DNA from: Leptobrachium leishanense
Taxonomy: Eukaryota > Chordata > Amphibia > Anura > Megophryidae
Reading direction: 5' to 3'
Assembly (NCBI GenBank): GCA_009667805.1
Contig: CM019066.1
Coordinates: 327,790,690-327,854,689 of the forward strand
Length of the DNA stretch: 64,000 nucleotides
Program-made: the position numbers and the translations under genes
Shown here: piece by piece, positions 35,013 to 48,164 of the stretch
How the letters are laid out: every line of letters starts with the position of its first letter
How positions within the stretch are numbered: the stretch's first letter is position 1
Notes under the pieces: model-generated
Seen by the model: the letters and a program-made list of their open reading frames with translations, nothing else
The model's database searches: none
Told to the model about the DNA's origin: nothing

Positions 35013-35110
35013 CCTTGTATTATCTATATTGCACATAGACTTGATTGCTTGCAAATTCCACAGATTCTCCCCATCCTCAGATGTAAAGACTACTCGGGAA
35101 TAATGATTAC
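35013..35110 (-). CDS. disp1: Dispatched 1, internal exon (98 nt)
   Basis: Between CCCAG (acceptor, 35111-35115) and GTAAGT (donor, from 35012) the minus strand reads (S)[10 protein letters not shown], a Glu/Asp/Gly-rich step, [12 protein letters not shown] and IDNTR. This is the part of the first extracellular loop that directly precedes IRSHPQ in Dispatched 1. The exon enters with 2 nt that complete an AGT serine begun in the 38344 exon and leaves in phase 0, matching the start of the last exon. It is too short and lacks an ATG, so it does not appear as an ORF. The right end of the DIRS element lies 297 bp downstream of its donor. Confidence 0.93.
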
Positions 35111-35428
35111 CTGGGAACGAAAGACAACAGTTACAGTCAGCACATGTTCTGAGCAGACTGAAGATTTAAACAATATTCACAGCAAGGCAGGTGTGGAGGG
35201 ACTGCAAGCTTGTTTACCGCTACAATCAAACTACTAGTGTGTCAAAGTGCTGCAAACACGCAGCGCTCCAGCAATTTTATAAGCGTGCTAGTTGCAGACA
35301 ATGGAAATAATGTAATAATGTTCTTGAGCAACATATTGCAGGTTTTTCTTGCTTGCTGTTCTGTTTTGCTTAAAAAAAGGACGTATGCATTTAGAGTTGA
35401 GTTTTCTATATATATGTTACGTTTAAAG

Positions 35429-37610
35429 TCCAAAGTGTGGTTAATCCTAGGATTACCCGGGTAATCCTGACATTACCCAGGAGTCATTAGCAAATGTCCG
35501 AAGTGAAATGAAATTTCGGACTTTACCCGGGTAATCTGCAAAGTATCCAGAGGCCTCTGGGTACTCCGGTTTTCGGCTCTGTTTTAACCGGGTAATTCGC
35601 ACATACCCTAGTGTTGCTGGATAAAGTGTGATGTGCAACGAAACATCGGACTTTATCCGGGTAATCTGCAAATTATCCAATCGCCTCTGGGTACTCGGCT
35701 TTTCTATGGTTTTCAGCAGGTTACAGGTGACTGAATTCAGAGGATTACCCGGATAAAGCTGCAAACTGTTATCTGACTGATAACCAACTTGTATCCGCAG
35801 TCACATACTAAATAACTGTCATGTTACTCTGTGCGTTGTCCGAAAATTTAACCCCTTAGTGACCGGGCGGTTTTACACAAATCCGTCTTTTAGTGACCGC
35901 TGCTGTTTTTACGTTTCTGCGCTGTTAGTGCTTAGGACAATTTTTCCTCTTACTCGTTTATTCGTCCCACACATATTATACACCCTTTTTCCCGCCATTA
36001 AATGGACTTTCTAGAAATACCATTATTTCCATCATATCGAATAATTTACTATAAAAAAAAATATGAAATATGAGGAAAAAAATGGTAAAAACACACTTTT
36101 TCGTAATTTAATCCACAAAATCTACAACCACCCAAAAAGACCCCGGCTAAATAGGTTCAAAATTTTGTCCCGAGACTAGAAATACTCAATTTTAACATGC
36201 GTTTGCTTTTTAACCCCTTCACTGCTGAGACAGTTCACCTATGTGCGCTGCGCTCATTCTGACCATTTTGTGCTAATTATTTTTAGATGACAGCCTAGGT
36301 CCTATTTAATTAAACTCCCCCCAGACAAAATTTTTTTTAAAAAAAAATATTTTTTTATTTTATTTAAATTTTTTATTATTTTTTTTTAATTTAATTCTTT
36401 TTTTAATTTTTTTTTAAAACCAAACCTGGTCATGTTTGGTATCATTTGAAAGGCCATAACCATCCAGCTGCCATGGATCGGGAGATAAAGGGATCCTTAG
36501 GATCCCCTTATCTCTACATGGCAGCTAGAGGGTTAACTGGCCCACTGACATCCTCACACATATGGTGAGGTTGTCAGTGGGTGGGGGGGGACCTGGAGGC
36601 TTGGCTGACATCCAAGATGTCAGCCCCCCTCCAGGTTTGAATCGTGTTTTGGCGCCAATTGGCGCCGAAAAGCGATCCGGCGGCGAAACTGTTAATGCCA
36701 TACACCGCTGGAAAGGGGAGGCTCTCCCCTCTCCGGCGGTGCAAACGGCATCTCCCTAGCTTCAATGGTTGGGGAGATAGAGGGCTCCGAAGGAGCCCCC
36801 CCCCCTCCCCTCCATTGAAACACATGGGGGCACCTTCTGATGACGTCACCACGCAGCGTGGCGACGTCATCAGCCTCGCCTGCCCATGTAAATCACATGG
36901 GCAGGCTTCCTCCCTGCCAGATCGCCATGGGATCCGACGAGGGAGGTGAGTATCGGGCGGGAGGGGGATTTGGCGCCGCTGACGTACCCTGTACGTCCGC
37001 GGGTCTAAGGGAGACCCGAGGACAGGACGTACAGGGTACGTCAGGGGTCATTAAGGGGTTAAAAGATATTATATAAAGAGTAACCTGCTGGTTATTATGT
37101 TTTATAAATTATATATAAGCACATATGACACATAATAAAGATCATGTAACTCTTTCACATTCATATAAGGCACATATCCTGTTACTCTGTATATTCATTA
37201 TATCCTCAATATATTCTAAGGTTTGTCTTTTGCCATTTTCATTGATAATATCTATAGATAATAGCAAAATTCACTTTTACCCAAGCGGGGTTGGATGCTC
37301 TGCAGATTACCCAGGTGAAGCTGTGGATAGTCCTCAGATTACCGGGTAAAGCTTCAGACTTTTATCTGAACGATAACAAAATTTGGTTTTAACCAAACTG
37401 GGTTGGATAGTCTGCAGATCATCCCGGTAAAGTGCAGATTTTTCAGCTCTTCCAGACTGTTACCCAAGGGCAGTTGGTTAGTCCTAAGATTACCTGGGTA
37501 AAGCCCAAATTTTTAATTTTTTTGCAGCTTTACCCGGCGGTTTTGGGTAATGTCAGGATTACCCGGGTAATCTTAAAAATAGCCTAAAGCCCGAAGTGCG
37601 GTTAATGTCA
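35429..37610. mobile_element. Composite element with repeated ATTACCCGGGTAAT motifs
   Basis: The left part (35440-35790) and right part (37270-37610) are built of many direct and inverted copies of a TTACCCGGGTAATC core. Their outer ends are inverted relative to each other (GTGTGGTTAATCCTAGG versus GGGTAATGTCAGGATTACCC near the right end). A TTAA MITE is nested in the middle. Class unresolved; boundaries approximate. Confidence 0.6.
35852..37058. mobile_element. TTAA-flanked MITE nested in the composite element
   Basis: Ends CCCCTTAGTGACC / GGTCATTAAGGGG between TTAA at 35848-35851 and 37059-37062. It includes a second internal TTAACCCCTTCACTGCTGAG near 36209, a 20-bp inverted ACGTACAGGGTACGTC motif near the right end, and GC-rich sequence at 36560-37050. 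Similar in design to 18726-19180. Confidence 0.8.
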
Positions 37611-38048
37611 GACGAGGGCAGTCTGAGCGCACTCTGCGTGCGTGCATAACAGACTTACGTACTGACGGAAGATACTGTAGACACCACAAGTTCCGTTTTA
37701 TTTGACGGATGCAGAAAAAAAGGGAAATGCGGAAAACAAAATTAATTAAAATTAAAAAGACAGGTACAGTCAGCCAGACAAAAAAAAACTTCTGAGCGTC
37801 AACATAATGGACGTTGCAAATGTGCTGCGTCTGCCGTCACGTCATCACTGACACAGGCAGCTACGCGGACGCGGTGCACTCTGGGCGTCCGTCGTATCGC
37901 TTTTACGTCAAGGCCTAAATGGCATCCGTTGCCACCTGCATGGTGCGCACGTACTTTGTGTGTTGGTCTCTATTAATCACAAATCAATGCTACGACGGAC
38001 GCTAAACTGTGTGGCGGATGTGATGACTGCGTTCGTCTGACGCTAGCC
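37605..38048. mobile_element. CpG-rich MITE, family C, copy 2
   Basis: Shares GGCAGTCTGAGCGCACTCTG and TGACGGAAGATACTGTAGAC with 2244-2682. The right end GTCTGACGCTAGCC is followed by TTA. The left end has lost the matching GGCTAG after its TTA. Confidence 0.7.
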
Positions 38049-38343
38049 TTAACCGTAACATATACACATAAATCCATGTATCCAAGGGGGCATGTATATA
38101 CTAATAGTCCTAGTCGCGGTCTCAGAATGTGGATACAGTCTGTCATAAATACAGGTAAGCTTAATTTCCATCGCCACTTCCTTCCTGCCGGGAGGAGGAA
38201 ATGACCAAAGAGAATCTGCCTTGAAAGAGTTATGTTTGTCTGAGTTTCTAGACACTGAGCTACTTAAAAGAGTAACAAAAACATACTGATGAATGCAAGG
38301 AGAAAAATACAGAGAGAGAACACCTATCCGTGGAATAACCTAC

Positions 38344-38441
38344 TTGGAACAGCGCAGAAAAAGCTATCCCTGTGGAAGTTCCAATCTACTCCTCTCTTCT
38401 CCCTTTCGAAATGATCTTCTGACCATCTGTCATCTTGATGG
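38344..38441 (-). CDS. disp1: Dispatched 1, internal exon with convertase-type site (98 nt)
   Basis: The acceptor CATTCCAG lies just above 38441 and the donor GTAGGT just below 38344. The reading frame gives (N)[18 protein letters not shown] followed by [14 protein letters not shown](S), recognisable as the first extracellular loop of Dispatched 1. One nucleotide completes the codon from the previous exon and one is carried to the next, so the phases fit on both sides. The REKR motif matches the basic proprotein-convertase site described for vertebrate Disp1 in this loop, whose cleavage is reported to activate the protein. Here the residue after REKR is Gly; I recall Glu in mammals. Confidence 0.93.
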
Positions 38442-38932
38442 CTGGAATGACAACGGAAACGAGGAGATATTGAAGCAGATGAATGTTCAATAAAATATTA
38501 CATACATTAAACCTTAGAATGTTGGGTTTCGGAAATTTCAGGGAAAGATTACGGAGGCCGCCCTTCAAGAAGAATGCCTGGGGTTAAAGCGATTTTATCA
38601 TTACGGCATCTTGTTCACTAGCAGAAAAATATACGTGACAAAAAGGTTAAAAAAATATTTTAAAAACATCGTAGCCCAGTAATGTCAAACATGCATGAGG
38701 AATGACGTTTAACATATTGAGGAAACCCAGGGGCAGACAATAAAGCTAACTGGAGGAGGGTCATCAACCTAAAACGAATGGTTATACAGTTTCCCCCTTT
38801 AACTGTCAAAGTGGGAAAGCACGGACCAATACTACAATGGCTAAAGACCGTGTTTGAAATAACAAAGACCCAATAGAAGTCCGCTGCAAGATATATATAT
38901 ATATATATACACATACATACACACTGTACATG

Positions 38933-39287
38933 TTAGGGATGTCCTGACCGCAGTTTTTGAGCGACCAATTGTGCCGTATTCGGGAAAGGCTGATACAGAG
39001 CCCCTATGCAGCACCGCACGACCATAGCCAGACCAGTGGCTCTGTCTTCTAAGGAAGCCCTGGGGCCTCTGAATAGACATGCAGCCTTTCCCATGCCTGT
39101 TTGCGGGTCATAAAGCAGGCAGGGAAGATGTTTGCGAGTGATTGCAGAGGCACACGACACTTACACATCTTCCCCACCTCACGAGCCGGCAGGGATGATG
39201 CCGCGAGTCATGGCTGTGGGAATCCAGCTGGTCATCTCAATGTCTGGATCAGCTTGAAAAAGCCACAATATGCTCCAGATCATCCCT
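38933..39287. mobile_element. hAT-like MITE in disp1 intron
   Basis: Flanked by TGTACATG (38925-38932) and TGTACATA (39288-39295). The ends share AGGGATG inverted. Confidence 0.65.
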
Positions 39288-39295
39288 TGTACATA

Positions 39296-40305
39296 TACAT
39301 ATATATTTGTGTTCTGGGTCACTAGCTGAACAGATGGTGTGAAGGATGATGTGGTTTCAATGACCCTTCCATAACTCCAGGCCTTAACATATACGTACGC
39401 TTATTTATACACACGTCTTGTGTTAACCCTTTTCTACATTCTTAATACTGTAGGGCTTTGATTTCTTAAATTCTTAGCACTACGGTTTCTTCGCAATGCT
39501 TTGCTTTAAAAGGCTGCTTTCACCCGACATGTATCAAAGAAAGATTATGCAATATTATTTGAAGCCGTTGGGATTACAGCTGAAGCAGCCCTCCAATCCA
39601 TAAACATGAACAGTTACAATATCTTGCATGAGTGCACATTAAAGGTTTTGTGTTGTGCCTAGCCACACTTCCACGTGGGCTGCGTGTGTCCTGCTCAGTG
39701 CCCTACCTATACTTTTGGACAGTTATCTTGTTCAAAACAATGTGTGTGAAAATAATCCAGCATCTCTATATATATGCTTAAATTCCAAGAAACACCTGTT
39801 GGATTTTGTGCCTTTCCTTTAAGGAAATATTTTTTCCACGTCAGATGTTGAGTTAAACGGTGACGTTGTGTTTTGATTCGTGATCATTACAGTTTCCTTG
39901 AGTGCACAAAATATACACGCACCTTTAAACATGTAACATAGTGACTATATTTCCTACATATTTATTTTCTGTGTTAATCTGTAGATTTGTGTTGCTTTTT
40001 AATATCTTGCATTTTATTACTTTGTATTTCTGTACATACTGTAACGAGTCAATGTTTTTGAACCCAAGACATACTTGAAAACGAGAGAAAGTTCAATGTA
40101 GCCTTTCTAGTAAAATACTGTATAAATAAATATACGAGGCACACAGAATTCTGTTAAAGCTTAACACGCTCACTATCACAGCTAGCGCACTCTCCATACA
40201 ACAGCTGTAATTAGAACGTAGACATTATTTTCTATTACAGTCAAACATAAGATGAATTACAAAGAATTTTTTTTAAAAAAAAAAAGTATTTCAATGTCAA
40301 ATTAC
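39296..40305. other. disp1 intron; one SINE-tail fragment
   Basis: 40065-40130 (AAGACATACTTGAAAACGAG ... AAAATACTGTATAAA) matches the 3' part of the SINE at 48165-48345. The rest, including non-repetitive 39440-39660, shows no exon. Confidence 0.55.
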
Positions 40306-40433
40306 TTTTTGGCCTGCTCATCTGCATATTTAAAGGGATAGTTGGCCAGCGTCGCCTTGTATCCAGTGTTCTTCACCATGTTATTCCATGTCACCAGTCT
40401 CTGGCCGATTGCTGTCCCCCGAGGCTCGAAACC
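40306..40433 (-). CDS. disp1: Dispatched 1, internal exon (128 nt)
   Basis: The exon runs from [16 protein letters not shown] through [20 protein letters not shown] to ADEQAK, the start of the first extracellular loop of Dispatched 1. The acceptor is CCAAG at 40438-40434 after a T-run. The donor is GTAATT directly after five A's (40310-40306). The exon begins in phase 0 and ends with two extra nucleotides (AA), completed by the C that opens the 38441 exon to give Asn. The AAG acceptor is weaker than a CAG, but both frame and protein match support it. Confidence 0.94.
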
Positions 40434-41004
40434 CTTGGAAAAAAAAATGCCGAAGAATGTTATCAATGCAGTAGCAGGGCTTATAGAAAAGGAAACACAA
40501 ACAAGCTAATGCACTGTCCCACTCTACAAAGAGAGGTCAAGGCACGCAGGTCAAGGATGACGGCTTCCTAACAGGTGGACGACAATTGATGGCTCCAGGC
40601 TGGATACAGATTCCACAGTGTATTACACGGCCCCCGGATAGACATGCCGGTGATTTGCTGCTCATATGCCATGGAGGCCCTTTTCGGTGCCAGAAAAGCC
40701 CTAAAATTGGGGCTTATGCTTTGTTTATTCAGGCTGCTTCTTTTTGAAACATGCAGAACAAGTCAAGTTATCCATTACATTACGTATGATAATAGTGAGA
40801 GAAAAACCAAAACAAAAACCAGACAGTATGTAACGCTTAAGAAAACTAGATACATACCGCTTCATTAATATCCCCATAAATGGACTTTATTTCATTACAT
40901 AAGGGAAGCCTGACCAATTAATCACACCAGATCGGTTTGCCCATAGCAATGTACTAGACGAAACCAGATAGGTTCAAAAGACAAATACATATATACACAC
41001 ACAC

Positions 41005-41858
41005 TAGGGATGCACAGATACCGATACTAGTATCTGCGCTGATACTGCCGTTTGCACGAGTACCAAGTACTTGTGCAAATGGCCCGATATGTTCCCCTGA
41101 TACCGGAAGCCAGCGCTGGGCCGGCTTGCCAGTATCCACGGGGCTGGGGAAGCTGGCCGCATGCATGAAAAGCATTTGGCCAGCATTCCCCCCCCCGGCG
41201 GGCCGCATTACTCACCCAGCAGTGGATCCGGTTGCAGGGCTGTGACGCGATCGTCGGGCCGTGGAGGCTGTGACACTGCCTCCAGCCGAGATCTCGGCTG
41301 GAGGCAGCGTCAAGGCCTCCACAGCCCCAGCGTCAAGGCCTCCACGAGCCCGGACAGCCCAGTGTCACAGCTCTGCGACTGTATCCACCGGCCGGCATCT
41401 GTGGGGCAGATGTTCCCTCCGAGCGCTCTTCCTCCTTCAGTGTCCGCCGGCAAAGGGTTGCCGCGAGATCGCGGAGTTCACAAGATCACGTGAACTCCGG
41501 GATCTCACGACACCACGGTATGCGTGGTTCCCAGCGGCCGGGCTGCAACTAGTTGCCGGTGGACACTGAAGGAGGAAGAGCGCTCGGAGCCTGGCAATCT
41601 AGGCGAGCTGGGGGCAATCTACCTACATGCGAGCTGGGGGCAATCTACCTACATGCGAGCTGGGGGCAATCTACCTACATGCGAGCTGGGGGCAATCTAC
41701 CTACATGCGAGCTGGGGGCAATCTACCTACATGCGAGCTGGGGGCAATCTTGTAGGAGGTCTGTTCTTATTGAAAAGCGGTCACATGACATAAAAGTATC
41801 GGTGAGTACTTTTAAAAAGTATCAGTACTCTGTCTTAAAAAAGTGGTATCAGTGCATC
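41005..41858. mobile_element. Non-autonomous element with hairpin and minisatellite, copy 1
   Basis: The ends are inverted (GGATGCACAGATACC / GGTATCAGTGCATC). Inside are a perfect 32-bp palindrome centred near 41292 (around GAGATCTC) and a large inverted repeat 41417-41480 / 41540-41590. The repeat encloses GAGATCGCGGAGTTCAC and its near-inverse GTGAACTCCGGGATCTC. A minisatellite follows. It lies between two disp1 exons. Confidence 0.65.
41605..41755 (+). repeat. 26-bp minisatellite, five full units and one partial
   Basis: Units begin at 41605, 41631, 41657, 41683 and 41709, with a partial unit at 41735. Each reads GAGCTGGGGGCAATCTACC then TACATGC. The full units look identical. Confidence 0.95.
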
Positions 41859-42099
41859 ATACACACGTATCTTTAGTATTGTTAAACGGTTTGCAAGATG
41901 TGTTTCATTCACAATATAAATGGCATAGACTGGTGAAAAAAATGGCTAAAATAAAGTTGTATAGTGGACCCGTTATTAAAAATAATCCTCCACCCCTTCA
42001 AGATTGAGAACACATGGGTAACAATCCTGAATGGATCCACATTTATTCTCTTGAATAGGCAGTTATAATGGCACTGAAGACAGGCACATAAACACTTAC

Positions 42100-42223
42100 C
42101 AGGAGAGGATCGGAGAAATCAGGGAGATCAGGCACCAAGATGCCAACCAGAGCACACACAACGATTAACACCGTGCACATGCCTAGCACGACCACAGGCC
42201 AGTCCGCTATGAGGGCTGCGTAG
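42100..42223 (-). CDS. disp1: Dispatched 1, exon encoding TM1 (124 nt)
   Basis: The exon encodes (S)[16 protein letters not shown], a hydrophobic stretch [14 protein letters not shown], then [11 protein letters not shown]. This is the first membrane segment of Dispatched 1 and the start of the following extracellular loop. The acceptor is CTCTTTTAG (from 42224) and the donor is GTAAGTG (from 42099). The first base completes a Ser codon split with the 30-nt exon upstream, and the exon ends on a codon boundary, joining GFEPRG in frame. Confidence 0.95.
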
Positions 42224-42539
42224 CTAAAAGAGAGGCGGAGGGAAACACAGCGTTGGGAACATTTCCTTTAAACAGACACACATGGGGTGCATGCATACAA
42301 AATAGCAGGCAAACATGGATCACTTCCAATTTCTTCAAAGATCAAAGCGATCCACTTATTTTCAGAACAGGAAGCCAGAGCATCTATTTTTGATATTACA
42401 AGTAAGTGATTTGGAATAGAGAATCGATACATTTTTCTGAGATATGTAATGAGATATGCAACTTAACTCCTCTATGAGGATCACAACCCTTTACGGAGCT
42501 ATTAATTCAAGCATAAACATGGATTCATTTTGTAAAGCA

Positions 42540-42660
42540 GGAGTCCGTGACCTTGGCCCTCCAGATGTTTTGGAACTACATCTCCCATGAAGCTCAGTCA
42601 TCCACTGGACTGGAACTACATTTCCTATGACGTTCAGCCAAACATCTTGTACTGGCTTCA
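42540..42660. repeat. hAT-like repeat fragment
   Basis: GGCCCTCCAGATGTTTTGGA and ACTACATCTCCCATGAAGC, of the same family as 2780-2870. Confidence 0.6.
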
Positions 42661-43053
42661 CAAGAACGAAAAAGAGAATATAAAAAATATCAGGAGATAC
42701 ACACACACCTATATTGGGATATGCAATGTGCAATAAATAAAAATATATTTATTATGAATTTTAATATATAAATAGGCACATTAGGCGAAGACAGCACCAA
42801 AGCTGATAGTAAATTGTAAGGGGTATGCAAAAAAATAAATAAAAACAAGCAACGCCCCAAGCACCCCCCCCCCAAAAAAAAATAGGATGGTACAGCTTAA
42901 GCTCAATCAATATTTAGTAAACATCAACAGGTTAAACTATTTGGAAGTAACACTTGAATTAACCTCCATGCATCTTGGTTGTTGGGTTTGTACTAATTGG
43001 CTGTAAATAGGAAAGATGTGGGTAAATAGGTATGAGAAAAAAAGATATATATA

Positions 43054-44670
<1,617 letters not shown>

Positions 44671-45479
44671 TATATATATTTTAGAAAGATTTTTTTTTTT
44701 AATTTGAATGTTATTTTGGTTTGCACAACCAGACTAGATATCATGAAGTTGTGGCGTAAAAAGAGACATTACGCACATTGACACAAAAAGACGTTTCGGG
44801 ATTGAAAGCCAATTTGGGAATTCCAGGAGCAATATGTGACATCCATCCATCCATCCCGTATAACATGTACTTACTGCTCCGAGGGATGATCGGTCAGAAA
44901 TGCCGGATGACTGCACTGTAAACACCCTGGGGCAATTCTAATGTTTGGACCAAAGTTTACAGTAATGGACACAAAGACACCCTCCTGCCTTTCTATCCAA
45001 AACAAAGCATGCCCCCATATAAAGCACAATGCATGGAGTGCTGGCAGCGAGGCAGGACGTGTTACTCAAGCTGAACCAAGAAGGAATGTCAAGTTTTGGA
45101 GAGATTAGGTTACTGGTTCCGGCAGTGCGGGCCTCCCGATCCTGTGTGCCCTCTGTGGTACAGATTGTATGGTCTGACATAGAGCCCAGACAATGTATAC
45201 ACACAAAACACACACACACGTCTTAACAGGAACACCAAAAATGCTGCTGGACGTATGCTCAGAGACAATGAACCAAAAGAGGAACATACAACAAGAGGTA
45301 AAGAATGGATAAAAGCCAAACTAAAAAACGAGGAAATTATCTAGGAAAAAGCTTAATGTTGGGGTGAAGACACCAATAAAACACAAATATGCACAAATGA
45401 CATGATTTGTGTTAAAATCCATTAAATGCGCCTCTGGCGTGAACGTTCTTCCAGTCTTGAGACAGTTTATACTGGAGGC

Positions 45480-45600
45480 TCATTTAAGTCTGCGGTGACA
45501 AACTTCAGACCATCAGATTTTGCTCAACTACAATTCCCATGATTCACTGAACATTTATTGCAATCCAGGATTTCTGGGAATCACAGGCCATAAAGATTCG
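45480..45600. repeat. hAT-like repeat fragment near the disp1 microexon
   Basis: AACTACAATTCCCATGATTC and TTTATTGCAATCCAGGATTT belong to the same family; ends eroded. Confidence 0.5.
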
Positions 45601-45687
45601 CTGTTATTTTTTACTTTTATCGTAACTTAAAACGCCGGATTATGCGAGCGTTCTCACACGCAGACACACGCCGTCTTCTATGCTTAC

Positions 45688-45717
45688 CTTTTCGGTAACT
45701 GGAAAGGCTTGGCAGTT
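45688..45717 (-). CDS. disp1: Dispatched 1, 30-nt microexon
   Basis: Between TATTTTGCAG (acceptor) and GTAAGC (donor) lies a 30-nt segment reading TAKPFQLPK plus two bases of the next Ser codon. In mammalian DISP1 a closely similar RPFKLPK stretch sits immediately before SYAALIADW, so the match in position and phase is convincing despite the small size. The exon enters with one base that completes an upstream codon, so at least one more coding exon, the N-terminal one, must exist. I found nothing resembling it between here and the right edge. Confidence 0.88.
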
Positions 45718-46044
45718 CTGCAAAATAAGAAATTAAAAAGTAAGTAATGCAATGCAGATAAAGGAAAAGGAAAGAACGAACCTCTTACTGATGTTAAAAT
45801 AACTGCTGGACATTTGTAATGATTTATAAATAAAAAATGAAGCTTGGTAGAAATCAGACTTTGCGCAAGACCAATGGGACTAGACATTTTTGTGGTTTTA
45901 GGATACATTCCACATATCTATTTCTCTTTAGATAGGATGGGGCAGGATCCTATACTTGGCCAGGAATCAAAGCTAAACACAGTTTGAGGGAGTCTGTGGC
46001 AGACTGAAAGAACAAGGGACAGGCACATGGAGTCTCACCGTACT

Positions 46045-46115
46045 AACACACACACACACTAAAACACATATACACTAACACACTCTGAGCTATTAGAGTG
46101 TGTGTGTGTGTGTGT
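46045..46115. repeat. CA and TG microsatellites
   Basis: CA tracts around 46045-46080 and a TG tract around 46098-46115, separated by an AT-rich spacer. Confidence 0.85.
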
Positions 46116-46555
46116 GCACATCTAAAATACATATATACAGTATATATTTTTGGGATGGAATAAAGAGGCACCTAACACACCAGAATGGAGATCATATCCT
46201 CTTATGATATAACAAATACACAATACATTTTGTATATCTGTGCTGCTTTTCTTGCCCTATTGCTAAGTACTGCAGAATAACCTGTACGCTTTTGCTCTGG
46301 GGGTGCACATTTGTTTGGGGCGTGCTCCTTGCCTAGCTTTCCATGTAGATATGAGGGTTTATCAATGAATGCCAGGTCTATCGTGTCAACAAAAACATCA
46401 CTTCACGCTGAAGGAAAGCACAGGAAAGGCTCTCCATCCTAGCACGGATACTTATTATCCCCCGCAAGTAAATGGATGTCACATACATCACGGCCGCACT
46501 TCAATAGATTCCCGTCAATGTGAATAGTTATCTGTAGACCTGATGCAACAGTCTA

Positions 46556-46723
46556 TCCGGTCTATTCAAAGAAAGTTGAAACTCAGAATGACTGGAGAAG
46601 TGAAAATTCTTGGTCAAAATACCCAAACCAGAAAAATTCTCTTATTTATCTCACCTTCCAAATCGGCTATTTGGTCTAGATTGTTCTCTTCTCCTGCTTT
46701 TCACCTTTCTTTGAATAGACCTG
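46556..46723. mobile_element. Palindromic MITE, family P, copy 2
   Basis: GGTCTATTCAAAGAAAG at the left and CTTTCTTTGAATAGACC at the right, followed by TA. The interior is palindromic, as in 97-279. Confidence 0.8.
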
Positions 46724-46959
46724 TATGTGTTGGGTACACAGCTTTACCTGTCTACATCACACTGGGTCTCCTGTAGCATTGAGATGTGATTACACTCCTG
46801 TGCCAGCTCCTGTCATTATGAGCTGCTGGAATAAAAAGCCACACACGGTAACAGACTGGGAAGATCAGAAGAATGGTGGGAGAGAGCCACAGGTCCCCTT
46901 ATTTGCCAAAAACCTTCAAGGTCTTGCCAATGACTACTAAAAATAAAGTGGACTGGACA

Positions 46960-47100
46960 CTAAGGATTGATCACGAAGGAGCGTTCGTGCAAGATCCCAT
47001 CACAACGTTTCAGCTCATGCACAAGCTCCTTCATGAGCCGAAATGTTGTGATGGAATCCTTCCAATAAAGCTCCTTCATGGTCCATCCTGAGCGCCTGGT
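46960..47100. repeat. Short inverted repeat with CCGAAA/ACGTT core
   Basis: GATCCCATCACAACGTTTC is matched in reverse by CCGAAATGTTGTGATGGAAT, with GAAGGAGC / GCTCCTTC arms outside. Probably a decayed foldback element. Confidence 0.55.
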
Positions 47101-48164
47101 CCGCTTTGTTGTTTTGTATGTGAAGTGGGGGATTGAGCCACCCCGGTTTGTGTGGCACCAGTGACTTGGACCTTTAGGTAGGCGAGTGCTGTTCCGGTTT
47201 TTGATTTGGAAATGCAAAGTGGTGCAGGACAGGAACAGCGGGCAGAGACCGGGCAGAGACCCTGCTGGTGGAAGCGTGCGAACAAGTGTCCTCTTAGCAC
47301 TTCAGGCCTGTTATGACATATGATGGGGCTAAACCGTATCACATTTAAAAGTTCCAATACATAAAGTGTAAAGTCAAAATTAATTAAATATGGGTTTTCA
47401 ACAAAAAATGCTTTGTTTCCATCGATGGCATATACGTTGCTGAATGACCATTTTATTCCTTCATTTTTTTTTTCTTTTTAAAAAAAGGGTACACTAAGTG
47501 AAATGCCACCTTAAAGCCTCCAGCTGTCACAATCACCAGAAATGCCAGACCTGCGTACCAAATGGCAGGAGAGAGGTCATGGTAGAATGTAATCTCATGA
47601 CCTTGCAGTGGGAACGTCTGCTCCATCAACATATGGAACTTACAACACTTCATAATTTAAATAGCTTTCATAGAGCACTCTGAAAAGAATCCTACCCCCC
47701 TCCCCATCAAATACCACACTACTAATCCATTTGGGCACGAGATGTCAATCCACGAATGGATACCTGCTTCCAATTACGCAGGTAATAAAACAGATAGAAC
47801 ATAAAGAGAAACAGGACCATCCCAGACCCCAGACGCCCCCTTTCCACAGAGGCCAGAGCTCGCTTTGAAGATTTAAGAGAATTATGCCAACAGATGCTCA
47901 ACAGCTTTAAGGAAAAGTCGAGTATCCAGTTTCTTCTATAGCTCTGGGTTCAAAACAAAAGACGCTGGCTGCTTAATATCATCCAGAGGGCGCCTCTTCC
48001 TGTGCCCATTGTGTAAGGGAGTGAGCCGTAGAAGAACCACTTAATTATGCTGTCATTCTGGTAGATGGTATCACTCGTGTGACCGAAAAGCCGGAGGAAC
48101 TTCCGAAACGCTAAAATGAACGCGCAATGTGCAGAAACCTGCAAAAGCGCAGGGTAGTATCCTG

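Noticed and set aside
38049..38255. Minus-strand ORF considered as a disp1 exon (ends near GRKEVAMEIK)
   Set aside because: Only vague similarity. The true exon for this part of the protein was found at 38344-38441 with correct borders and phases.
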